A stretch of 64,000 bases of DNA from Flavobacterium sp. YJ01 (GTDB lineage: Bacteria > Bacteroidota > Bacteroidia > Flavobacteriales > Flavobacteriaceae). The stretch is taken from NCBI RefSeq assembly GCF_029320955.1, contig NZ_CP119757.1, positions 1,240,001-1,304,000 of the forward strand. Direction: 5' to 3'. The position numbers and the translations under genes were made by a program. The notes beneath the pieces were generated by a model. That model searched no databases and was not told where the DNA came from. It saw only the letters and a program-made list of their open reading frames with translations. Every line of letters starts with the position of its first letter. The first letter of the stretch is position 1. Positions 52,661 to 59,828 of this stretch are shown in pieces.

Positions 52661-52786
52661 AATTGCCTGCAGCTTTAGCTGGAGGTTAATAATAAAGTCT
52701 TTCTAATAGGGCTTTAGCCAAATCTTTTTTTGGCTAAAGCCTTTTTATTTTTATCAAAAGACCTCCAGCTAAAGTTGGAAGCAATT
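52661..52786. repeat. Inverted repeat with an inner terminator-like hairpin
   Basis: Outer arms AATTGCCTGCAGCTTTAGCT (from 52661) and CTAAAGTTGGAAGCAATT (to 52786) include the shared ACCTCCAGCT/AGCTGGAGGT. The inner stem is GGGCTTTAGCCAAA (52709-52722) with TTTGGCTAAAGCC (52729-52741), followed by five T. It probably terminates the upstream unit and separates it from the acyltransferase gene. Confidence 0.85.
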
Positions 52787-52866
52787 CATTTACAATTACT
52801 ATTATTGCTTAAATACTTAAAAAATATTTTCTTAGATTTACTCTTAAGTATTTAAAAATCAAACCC

Positions 52867-54027
52867 ATGAAACGACAACCATCAATAGACATTGTTCGCG
52901 GAATTGTAATGATTATTATGGCTCTTGATCATGTTCGCGATTTAATGCATGTCGATTCGATTACACAAAGTCCAACCGATTTATCGACTACTTCGCCTTT
53001 GTTGTTTTTTACGCGTTTTATCACTCATTTATGTGCGCCTACTTTTGTTTTTCTGGCTGGAACTTCGGTTTATCTTTCGCTTCAAAATAAAAATAATTTA
53101 GCCGAAACGAGAAAGTTTTTATTCAAAAGAGGGCTTTGGTTGCTTATTCTAGAATTCACCATTGTCAATTTTGGATTGTTCTTCGATATTGGCTTTCATT
53201 CCGTTTTGTTTGAAGTGATTGCGGCAATTGGTTTTGGGTTTATCGTTTTAAGTTTACTGCTTAAAATCCGTTCTCAGATTTTAGGATTTATTGGACTTTT
53301 CATACTCTTTTTTCATAACATTTTACCAATTATCCCATTTGAAGAAAATTCAGTTCTAAAAAACATTTTGGCGCCGTTTTTCAGTCCAATCGTAATTCCA
53401 TTTTCTGGAAGAGCTTTCATAATGGGTTATCCACCGATTCCGTGGCTTGGCATAATGCTAGTTGGTTTTGCAACTGGAAAATTCTTTGCATTGGCAGAAG
53501 AAAAAAGAAAAAAACTATTTACAAAAATTGGTTTAAGTGCTTTAATATTATTTATCATAATTCGTTTTGTAAATATTTATGGAGATCCTGTTTTGTGGAC
53601 AACACAAAAAGATGCCGTTTTTACTTTTTTGTCTTTTATAAATGTAACTAAATACCCGCCTTCTCTCCTATTCTGTCTGGTGACTTTGGGAATCATGTTT
53701 TTACTTCTAGCTTTTGCAGAACGATTCTCAAACAGAATTCAAAAAGTAGCTTTAGTTTACGGAAAAGTTCCTTTATTTTATTTTGTGGTTCATTTTTATG
53801 TTATTCATATTCTAACATTAATTATGCTTTTTTTACAAGGTTTTAGTTTTTCTCAATTTGAATTTGCTACTGGAACTTTTGGAAGACCAAAAGGCATTGA
53901 AAGCGGTTTATCGATTTGGATAATCTATATAATTTGGATTTTTGTCGTGGCATTACTTTATAAACCTTGCCAATGGTTTGGAAAATATAAAGCTGAAAAC
54001 CAGCATTGGTGGCTGAAATACGTTTAA
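52867..54027 (+). CDS. DUF1624/heparan-alpha-glucosaminide N-acetyltransferase-like membrane protein
   Basis: 386 residues with about ten transmembrane helices. N-terminal hallmark SIDIVRGIVMIIMALDHVRDL (conserved Asp and His), then TRFITHLCAPTFVFLAGTSVYL and LFKRGLWLLILEFTIVNFGL, and later GYPPIPWLGIMLVGFATGKF and PLFYFVVHFYVIHIL. These are the defining segments of the HGSNAT/DUF1624 family. Family members transfer acetyl or other acyl groups across a membrane, often to glycans. No substrate is deducible. Confidence 0.92.
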   Translation: MKRQPSIDIVRGIVMIIMALDHVRDLMHVDSITQSPTDLSTTSPLLFFTRFITHLCAPTFVFLAGTSVYLSLQNKNNLAETRKFLFKRGLWLLILEFTIVNFGLFFDIGFHSVLFEVIAAIGFGFIVLSLLLKIRSQILGFIGLFILFFHNILPIIPFEENSVLKNILAPFFSPIVIPFSGRAFIMGYPPIPWLGIMLVGFATGKFFALAEEKRKKLFTKIGLSALILFIIIRFVNIYGDPVLWTTQKDAVFTFLSFINVTKYPPSLLFCLVTLGIMFLLLAFAERFSNRIQKVALVYGKVPLFYFVVHFYVIHILTLIMLFLQGFSFSQFEFATGTFGRPKGIESGLSIWIIYIIWIFVVALLYKPCQWFGKYKAENQHWWLKYV

Positions 54028-54078
54028 TTTTACAAATACTTTTTCTGCATTTTTTATGCTAAAACAATTTAATGTAAT

Positions 54079-54546
54079 ATGAAAAATACAATAGAAATTG
54101 CCAGTCGTTTTAGAGAAGTAATCTTAAACGGAACATGGATTGCTAATACCAATTACAAAGATCAGCTACAAAATCTGGATTGGAAAATAGCCGTTGCTCC
54201 TATTCAAAATCTAAATACGATTGCACTTCTGGCACAACATATTCATTATTATATTGATGGAATAAACAATGTATTCAAAGGTGGAACACTGGATATAAAA
54301 GATAAATTCAGTTTTGATTTTCCTTCAATAAATTCTCAGCAAGAATGGGAAAATTTTTTAATTAAATTCTGGAATGATGCTGAAGAATTTGCATCTCTAA
54401 TTGAACAAATAACTGATGAAAAACTCAACGAAAATTTTGTAGATGTAAAATATGGTTCGTACAGAAGAAACATTGAAGCAATGATTGAACATAGTTATTA
54501 CCATTTAGGACAAATCGTATTGATAAAAAAATTATTAACCGATTAG
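54079..54546 (+). CDS. DinB-like protein
   Basis: 155 residues, cytoplasmic. Four-helix DinB-like fold with the metal-site pattern: His residues in LLAQHIHYYIDGINNVFKGG and in MIEHSYYHLGQIVLIKKL (the family's HxxYHxGQ). The N-terminus is ASRFREVILNGTWIANTNYKD. It is related in type to the gene at 30617, but the two share only the motif. Function unknown; it could be a thiol-linked transferase. It stands alone, 51 bases after the acyltransferase. Confidence 0.87.
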   Translation: MKNTIEIASRFREVILNGTWIANTNYKDQLQNLDWKIAVAPIQNLNTIALLAQHIHYYIDGINNVFKGGTLDIKDKFSFDFPSINSQQEWENFLIKFWNDAEEFASLIEQITDEKLNENFVDVKYGSYRRNIEAMIEHSYYHLGQIVLIKKLLTD

Positions 54547-54584
54547 TTTTTTCTTTATTTCTAAAAAAACCAAACGTTCTAATC

Positions 54585-54657
54585 TAGCCCCGATAGAGCC
54601 GATATCCTCGAATCCCGATGGCTATCGGGAGGAGAGATAAAGGCGAAAGCGGGACTA
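54585..54657 (+). repeat. 73-bp repeat with CCCGATAGC palindrome, copy 2
   Basis: TAGCCCCGATAGAGCCGATATCC...GCGAAAGCGGGACTA is the inverse of the element at 48837-48908. The central palindrome reads CCCGATGGCTATCGGG (54614-54629), one change from copy 1. Confidence 0.9.
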
Positions 54658-54762
54658 ATAGTTCTTATGAAAACCTATAAATCTGCTCCTCAAAAAAATC
54701 TTAAAAAAGGCATAGTTGTTGAATATTAAAAGAAATATATTTACACCTTCAAAAGAATTACT

Positions 54763-55950
54763 ATGCAAAAAACTACTTTACTAATTTCTATACTTTTTTT
54801 GGTTCTATCTTCATGTGGCGTAAAGACAACTCAAGCGCTGATAAGTGATGGAAATTATGACGGTGCAATTGATCGCGCTGTCGAAGCTTTGAGAACTAAT
54901 AAAGATTCTAAAGGAAAACAAGATTATGTGTATTTGCTCGAAGAGGCTTTTGCAAAAGCGAAAGATAGAGATTTGCGTAATCTGGAAATGTTAAACAAGG
55001 AAGGCAATCCTGCTAACGCCGAACGAATTTACAATACTTATTTACAGCTAAATAACCGTCAGGAAAAAATTGGTCCGATTTTGCCTTTGAAGTTATTGAA
55101 GCAAGGTAGAAATGCCAACTTCTCATTTGATAATTATTCGACTGAAATTGTAAATAGTAAAAATGCGCTTTCGAAATATTTATATGAAAATGCTTCAGCA
55201 CTTTTAAAATCTAATAATAAAATGGATTTTAGAAAAGCTTATGATGATTTTGCGTATTTAGAAAGTATTAATCCTGGTTACAAAAACACCAAGAAATTGA
55301 TGGATGACGCGCTTTTTAAAGGAACTGATTTTGTTGATGTTTATGCTAAAAACGAAACAGATATGGTGATTCCGAAAATGTTGCAAAATGATTTGTTAGA
55401 TTTTAAAACTTATGGTTTAAACGACAAATGGACGGTTTACCACAGTACAAAACAAAAAAATGTTTCATACGATTATAGTTTGATTCTTAATTTTAGAGAA
55501 ATCGCAATTTCGCCAGAGCAGATTAAAGAAAAAGAATTTGTCAAGGAAAGACAGTTAAAAGATGGCGTAAAAACACTTTTGGATAGTCGCGGAAGACCTG
55601 TAAAAGATAGTTTAGGAAAAGAAATTAAAGTTGATAACTATAAAATTATCCGAGCTACGATTTATGAATTTCGACAATTTAAATCTTGTTTGGTAACGGC
55701 AAAAGTTGATTATGTGGATTTAAAATCGAATCAATTGGTTCAGACTTTTCCGCTGAGCAGCGAATATATTTTTGAAAATGTTTATTCAAAATATAAAGGC
55801 GATCGAAATGCTTGCGATGATAATTATCAAAGCTATTTTTCTAAACGTGCTGTTCCTTTTCCGAACAACGAACAGATGGTTTATGACACTGGCGAAGACT
55901 TAAAAGCTAAACTAAAAGATATTATCGTGAGAAATAAAATTAGACGATAA
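54763..55950 (+). CDS. Lipoprotein with helical repeats, unknown function
   Basis: 395 residues. Lipoprotein signal (KTTLLISILFLVLSSCGVKT, Cys18). The next 170 residues are helical and TPR-like: LISDGNYDGAIDRAVEALRTNKDSKGKQDYVYLLEEAF, NPANAERIYNTYLQLNNRQEKI and MDFRKAYDDFAYLESINPGYKNTK. The second half is beta-rich (YDYSLILNFREIAISPEQIKEKEFV, KVDNYKIIRATIYEFRQFKSCLVTAKVDYVD). It is probably an outer-membrane-attached scaffold or assembly lipoprotein. No domain family is recognised. A -7-like TATATTTA lies about 27 bases before the start. Confidence 0.8.
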   Translation: MQKTTLLISILFLVLSSCGVKTTQALISDGNYDGAIDRAVEALRTNKDSKGKQDYVYLLEEAFAKAKDRDLRNLEMLNKEGNPANAERIYNTYLQLNNRQEKIGPILPLKLLKQGRNANFSFDNYSTEIVNSKNALSKYLYENASALLKSNNKMDFRKAYDDFAYLESINPGYKNTKKLMDDALFKGTDFVDVYAKNETDMVIPKMLQNDLLDFKTYGLNDKWTVYHSTKQKNVSYDYSLILNFREIAISPEQIKEKEFVKERQLKDGVKTLLDSRGRPVKDSLGKEIKVDNYKIIRATIYEFRQFKSCLVTAKVDYVDLKSNQLVQTFPLSSEYIFENVYSKYKGDRNACDDNYQSYFSKRAVPFPNNEQMVYDTGEDLKAKLKDIIVRNKIRR

Positions 55951-55972
55951 TTATGTAACATATAATTCTAGA

Positions 55973-56002
55973 AAAAGGCGCAATTTTAATGCGCCTTTTT
56001 TT
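55973..56002 (+). terminator. Terminator after the helical-repeat lipoprotein
   Basis: AAAGGCGCA (55974-55982) pairs with TGCGCCTTT (55990-55998), followed by T's. Confidence 0.88.
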
Positions 56003-56043
56003 GTTTACGATCTTTCTAACTAAAAAAAAACTTCCTTTTGTAT

Positions 56044-56090
56044 TGCGCAACCAAAAAGTTGCGTATATTTGCAACTGATTACTTGCGTAA
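56044..56090 (+). promoter_or_regulatory. ArsR-type operator overlapping the promoter
   Basis: CGCAAC (56046-56051) and GTTGCG (56058-56063) form an inverted repeat directly abutting the -7 box TATATTTG (56064-56071). Further half-sites follow (GCAAC at 56071 and TTGCGTAA at 56083). A repressor bound here would block the polymerase. The likely binder is the ArsR-family protein encoded just downstream. Confidence 0.6.
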
Positions 56091-56102
56091 TTAATAAAAA
56101 AG

Positions 56103-56429
56103 ATGAAACGAGATATTTTTCAGGCAATTGCCGATCCGACGCGAAGAGCGATTTTAGTTTTGATTTCTTCTACCGCATTGACACCAAATGCGATTGCAGA
56201 ACAATTTCAAACTACTAGACAAGCCGTTTCTAAACACATTAAGATATTAAATGAATGTGATTTATTGGAAGAAAAAAAATTGGGCAGAGAAATTTATTAT
56301 CAGCTCAAAATTGATAAAATGAAAGAAATTGATCAATGGCTGGAGCAATTTAAAGCAATTTGGGAACAGCGTTTTAGTCAATTAGATCAAGTATTACTAA
56401 ACTTAAAATCTAAAGAAAATGAAAACTGA
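56103..56429 (+). CDS. ArsR-family transcriptional regulator (SRPBCC-linked type)
   Basis: 108 residues. Begins MKRDIFQAIADPTRRAILVL, the hallmark of the ArsR subgroup paired with SRPBCC/AHSA1 proteins. The winged helix-turn-helix is NAIAEQFQTTRQAVSKHIKILNECDLLE, and the wing is EEKKLGREIYYQL. No metal-binding cysteines are seen, so it is probably not a metal sensor. It overlaps the next gene by 11 bases, and the palindromic sequences over its promoter suggest autoregulation. Confidence 0.93.
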   Translation: MKRDIFQAIADPTRRAILVLISSTALTPNAIAEQFQTTRQAVSKHIKILNECDLLEEKKLGREIYYQLKIDKMKEIDQWLEQFKAIWEQRFSQLDQVLLNLKSKENEN

Positions 56430-56922
56430 TTTGCTAATGAATTTTTCTGTAGACAAGGAAAATAAAGCCGTAAATGTAAAACGTGAATTTGCCGCACCTT
56501 TATCGGATGTTTGGTCTGCATGGACTGAGCCTGAAATTCTGGATATGTGGTGGGCTCCAGCTCCATTTCAATCTAAAACCAAAAGTATGGAATTTAAAGA
56601 AGGCGGAAAAAGACTGTACGCAATGGTTGGTCCTGACGGCACAGAACGTTGGAGTTATTTTGATTATACTTCGATTTCTCCGAAAACAAATTTTAAACAT
56701 TCTGCTACTTTTTGTGATGCTGACGGAAATCCGAATTCTGAATTTGGAAGCTCCTATTGGGATATTACTTTTTCTGAACAAGGCGAGTTAACCCTTGTTG
56801 ATATTCATATCAAACGTGACAGTTTTGAAGAATTGCAAAAAATAATTGAAATGGGTTTCAAACAAGGATTTACATCTGCAATGGAAAGTTTGGACAAAAT
56901 CTTCGAGACTCGAAAACAATAG
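56419..56922 (+). CDS. SRPBCC/AHSA1-family protein, copy 1
   Basis: 167 residues. START/Bet v1-like ligand-binding fold of the AHSA1 family: VNVKREFAAPLSDVWSAWTEPEILDMWWAP, then AMVGPDGTERWSYFDYTSISPKTNF, and a long C-terminal helix EMGFKQGFTSAMESLDKI. The start overlaps the ArsR gene by 11 bases, so the two are translationally coupled, the standard arrangement of this pair. The ligand is unknown. The next gene is a tandem duplicate. Confidence 0.92.
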   Translation: MKTDLLMNFSVDKENKAVNVKREFAAPLSDVWSAWTEPEILDMWWAPAPFQSKTKSMEFKEGGKRLYAMVGPDGTERWSYFDYTSISPKTNFKHSATFCDADGNPNSEFGSSYWDITFSEQGELTLVDIHIKRDSFEELQKIIEMGFKQGFTSAMESLDKIFETRKQ

Positions 56923-56966
56923 CATTTGAATCAAATTAATTAGTAACGAATTAAAATCTAAAGAAA

Positions 56967-57470
56967 ATGAAATCAAATCTTTTAATGAATTTTACTGTAG
57001 ATAAAGAAAATAGTACCGTAAATGTAAAACGCGAATTCAACGCTTCACTGGCAAACGTTTGGTCTGCTTGGACAGAAGCCGAAATTCTAGACAAATGGTG
57101 GGCACCTGCTCCATGGAAATCAAGAACAAAAAGCATGGAATTTAAAGAAGGTGGACGCAGATTGTACGCAATGGTTGGCCCTGAAGGCGAAGAACACTGG
57201 GCAATTGCCGATTTTACTTCGATTAGTCCGAAAACGAATTTCAAATATTCTGATGCTTTTTCAGACAATGAAGGAAATATAAATAATGATTTTCCGCGTT
57301 CAAGCTGGGATGTTACTTTTTCAGAAAATGGGAATTCAACTTTCGTCGATATTGCAATTAGACATGAAAAGCTTTCGGATTTGGAAATGATTATTCAAAT
57401 GGGCTTCAAAGAAGGTTTCACAATTGCAATGGAAGGTTTGGATGCTGTTTTTGCTGAAGAATCTAAATAA
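56967..57470 (+). CDS. SRPBCC/AHSA1-family protein, copy 2
   Basis: 167 residues, the same length as its neighbour and clearly a tandem duplicate (VNVKREFNASLANVWSAWTEAEILDKWWAP; AMVGPEGEEHWAIADFTSISPKTNF; QMGFKEGFTIAMEGLDAV). The leader AAATCTAAAGAAAATGAAA before both starts was copied too. Divergence is concentrated in the ligand-facing middle (for example RWSYFDY against HWAIADF), which suggests different ligands. It ends at a terminator, so ArsR plus the two SRPBCC genes form a three-gene operon. Confidence 0.92.
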   Translation: MKSNLLMNFTVDKENSTVNVKREFNASLANVWSAWTEAEILDKWWAPAPWKSRTKSMEFKEGGRRLYAMVGPEGEEHWAIADFTSISPKTNFKYSDAFSDNEGNINNDFPRSSWDVTFSENGNSTFVDIAIRHEKLSDLEMIIQMGFKEGFTIAMEGLDAVFAEESK

Positions 57471-57493
57471 AAAATTAAATAATTGGAAAATCT

Positions 57494-57522
57494 AAATCCT
57501 GCAAAATTTGCAGGATTTTTTT
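57494..57522 (+). terminator. Terminator after the ArsR-SRPBCC operon
   Basis: AAATCCTGCAAA (57494-57505) pairs with TTTGCAGGATTT (57507-57518), with a T tail. The long frame that opens at 57508 begins inside this hairpin. Confidence 0.88.
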
Positions 57523-57573
57523 GTATTTTCGACATACAAAAAATATATTTTCATAACCATTAAACGTAAACAA

Positions 57574-57951
57574 ATGATGAAATTCTTTACCTTGCTTTTC
57601 TTATTCCTTTCGATTACGGTTTTTTCTCAAAATAGATATGAACTTTCAGATGAAGGCAAAGACAAACTATATCTTTCAGATTCTATAGCAAAACTAGCTA
57701 AAGCCGGAAAAATTACAGAGCAACCAATAGTTGTGGTAGACGGAATTCCGCATCGTTATCAGGATCTAGAAAATGAGAAATTGGTTCTTTCTAAAATGGA
57801 AATCAAAAAAATAATTGCTTTAGAAAAACAAAAAGGCATTAATATTTATGGAAATTATGGAGAAGCAGGCGTTCTAATTGTTACTACAAACAGAAATAGT
57901 TACTACAAACCGGAACAAGAAGTGAAAGAAATGCAAAATTTCAAACAATGA
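57574..57951 (+). CDS. Small secreted protein with a TonB-plug-like motif
   Basis: 125 residues from the ATG at 57574 (57577 is possible); the frame opens at 57508 in a terminator. Signal peptide (KFFTLLFLFLSITVFSQ). The mature part includes QPIVVVDGIPHRYQDLENEK, SKMEIKKIIALEKQKGINIYGNYGEAGVLIVTT, which is the end of a TonB-receptor plug (xxIYGxxGxxGVLxVTT) without a barrel. It may be a free plug-like periplasmic protein. It overlaps the next gene by 4 bases (ATGA), so they are coupled. Confidence 0.75.
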   Translation: MMKFFTLLFLFLSITVFSQNRYELSDEGKDKLYLSDSIAKLAKAGKITEQPIVVVDGIPHRYQDLENEKLVLSKMEIKKIIALEKQKGINIYGNYGEAGVLIVTTNRNSYYKPEQEVKEMQNFKQ

Positions 57952-58838
57952 AAAAAATAATTTCAATACTTTTTACATTTTTGTTTTTAGTTTCGTCTGC
58001 ACAGATAAAGCTCAATGATAAAGATTTAAAAAATCTTATCGCGATTAGCGAACTTTATTCTAAAAACACAAATGCGACAGGGGAACAATTTGCAAAGTCA
58101 ATAGATTCATTAAAAACTCCGAAACTAAATCAAATTTGCCAAACATTGATTGAAGTTGGAAAAGGCGAAGAAACAATATTATCTAACAAATATTTGTCAA
58201 GACCAAGCAATGACGAATTGACAATGTGGTATATCATTCGTGAAATTCATTATAATCAAGTAAATGAAAAACGAAAACCTATATCAAATATTGAAATTGC
58301 AAAAGAAATATTATCACAGAAAATAGATGAAAGCTGGCTGTTAGATAATTATTATTACAGGATTCATGGGGGAATTGCATCTTTATTTAATACTGCTGAC
58401 TTAAGCATGAAAAATATTGATATCGAGGCATTGGGTTTTAAAAACGAAACCGAGAAATGCATATTTTATTTTAATATCATTAATTCTTTTGTTGGACCAC
58501 GCTTTAAAGTGCTTTTAATGCTGAAAAACTACGATAAAATTTTATCTTTTTCTGAAAAAATTCCCCTTTTTAATGGCAAAAAATATTACTATTACACGGA
58601 TCTTGATTTTAAAGATTTTAACTGGATTGGTTATGAAAAAAAAGAATCTTACAGTGAAGTAAATTTTAGCAATTTATACAACGTACTTCTTGCTCAGTTT
58701 ATGGCCGTTTCAAGTCTAAGAGACAAAAAAGAGACGCAGGAAATTTATTTTAATTCTATTCTTTACAAAGAAAAATATTTTAAATATTCAGCTTCAAAAG
58801 ATGATTTACAATATCTATATCTTAAAATAAAATCGTGA
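57948..58838 (+). CDS. Secreted helical protein of unknown function
   Basis: 296 residues with a signal peptide (KKIISILFTFLFLVSSAQ). The mature protein looks mostly helical (DKDLKNLIAISELYSKNTNA, TMWYIIREIHYNQVNEKR, KETQEIYFNSILYKEKYFKY), with no recognised domain, lipobox or membrane segment. It starts 4 bases inside the plug-like gene (ATGA overlap) and is followed after 50 bases by an esterase, suggesting a three-gene unit of exported proteins. Function unknown. Confidence 0.72.
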   Translation: MKKIISILFTFLFLVSSAQIKLNDKDLKNLIAISELYSKNTNATGEQFAKSIDSLKTPKLNQICQTLIEVGKGEETILSNKYLSRPSNDELTMWYIIREIHYNQVNEKRKPISNIEIAKEILSQKIDESWLLDNYYYRIHGGIASLFNTADLSMKNIDIEALGFKNETEKCIFYFNIINSFVGPRFKVLLMLKNYDKILSFSEKIPLFNGKKYYYYTDLDFKDFNWIGYEKKESYSEVNFSNLYNVLLAQFMAVSSLRDKKETQEIYFNSILYKEKYFKYSASKDDLQYLYLKIKS

Positions 58839-58888
58839 AATCTCTTAATTAAAATTAATTTTATAAAAACATTTTACATCATTTTCTA

Positions 58889-59758
58889 ATGAACAATTTT
58901 TACGCTCTGGCTTTTTCTCTTTTATTTTTTACTTCAATATTCAGCCAAAAAAACAAAACTAAAACTGCTGAAACTTCTAAACCATTTGTTTTAGGTGTTA
59001 TTGATGAAATTCAATCAAAAGAATTAGGAGAAAAAAGAATCTTAAATATTTATCTTCCTGAAGGCTACAATCCAAACGAAGATGAAAAATACCCAGTTAT
59101 TTATTTGTTAGATGGTTCTGCCGACGAAGATTTTATTCATATTTCTGGATTAGTTCAATTTAATAGTTTTGAATGGATCAATCAGGTTCCAAAATCGATT
59201 GTAGTTGGTATTGCAACTGTTGACAGACGTAGAGATTTTACATTTCCGACAACGGTAGAAAACGATAAAACTCGTTTTCCAAGCACTGGTCATTCTGATC
59301 AATTTATAGCTTTTATCGAAAAAGAACTACAGCCTTTTATTGATAAAAAATATAAAACTAACGAATCAAAAATGATTATTGGTCAATCTCTTGGCGGATT
59401 ATTAGAAACCGAAATTTTATTTAAAAAACCTTCTCTTTTTAATAAATACGTTATTGTTAGTCCGAGTTTATGGTGGGATAATGGCTCTTTGCTAAATTCA
59501 GATTCTGAAATATTGAAAGAAAATTTCAGCCAAAAAACCGAAATTTATATCGCTGTGGGTAAAGAAGGTTTAACTCCAACTGCAATTCCGCGTGTAATGG
59601 AAGTTGATGCAAATTTATTGGCAGAAAAAATAAAATTCTCAAAAAGCAAAAGCATTAAAGTATACTTTGATTATTTCCCTGAAGAAAATCACGGAACGAT
59701 ATTGCATCCCGCAGTTGCTAATTCCTTTAAATTCTTTTATCCTCTGTCTAAAGAATAA
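58889..59758 (+). CDS. Secreted esterase of the IroE/Fes-like alpha/beta-hydrolase family
   Basis: 289 residues with a signal peptide (NFYALAFSLLFFTSIFSQ). PF00756 fold: LNIYLPEGYNPNEDEKYPVIYLLDGS, VVGIATVDRRRDFTFPTT, the nucleophile elbow IIGQSLGGLLETEILF, VSPSLWWDNGSLL, the acid region around IAVGKEGLTPTAI and the His in FPEENHGTILHPA. The length and IYLPEGY/WDNGSLL motifs fit the siderophore-esterase-like group. It is probably periplasmic. The substrate is not predictable. It ends in a strong terminator. Confidence 0.9.
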   Translation: MNNFYALAFSLLFFTSIFSQKNKTKTAETSKPFVLGVIDEIQSKELGEKRILNIYLPEGYNPNEDEKYPVIYLLDGSADEDFIHISGLVQFNSFEWINQVPKSIVVGIATVDRRRDFTFPTTVENDKTRFPSTGHSDQFIAFIEKELQPFIDKKYKTNESKMIIGQSLGGLLETEILFKKPSLFNKYVIVSPSLWWDNGSLLNSDSEILKENFSQKTEIYIAVGKEGLTPTAIPRVMEVDANLLAEKIKFSKSKSIKVYFDYFPEENHGTILHPAVANSFKFFYPLSKE

Positions 59759-59781
59759 AATAGCTTTATAAAATGACTAAA

Positions 59782-59828
59782 TGTGAAATGTAAATCAATG
59801 TACTGATTTTACATTTCACATTTTTTTT
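59782..59828 (+). terminator. Terminator between the convergent esterase and yifB genes
   Basis: TGTGAAATGTAAATCA (59782-59797) pairs with TGATTTTACATTTCACA (59804-59820, one bulged base), followed by eight T. The tail reaches the stop codon of the convergent yifB gene. Confidence 0.9.

Noticed and set aside
59782..59828. Bidirectional terminator for both the esterase and yifB
   Set aside because: A T tract follows the hairpin only on the plus strand, so yifB termination is not supported by this hairpin.
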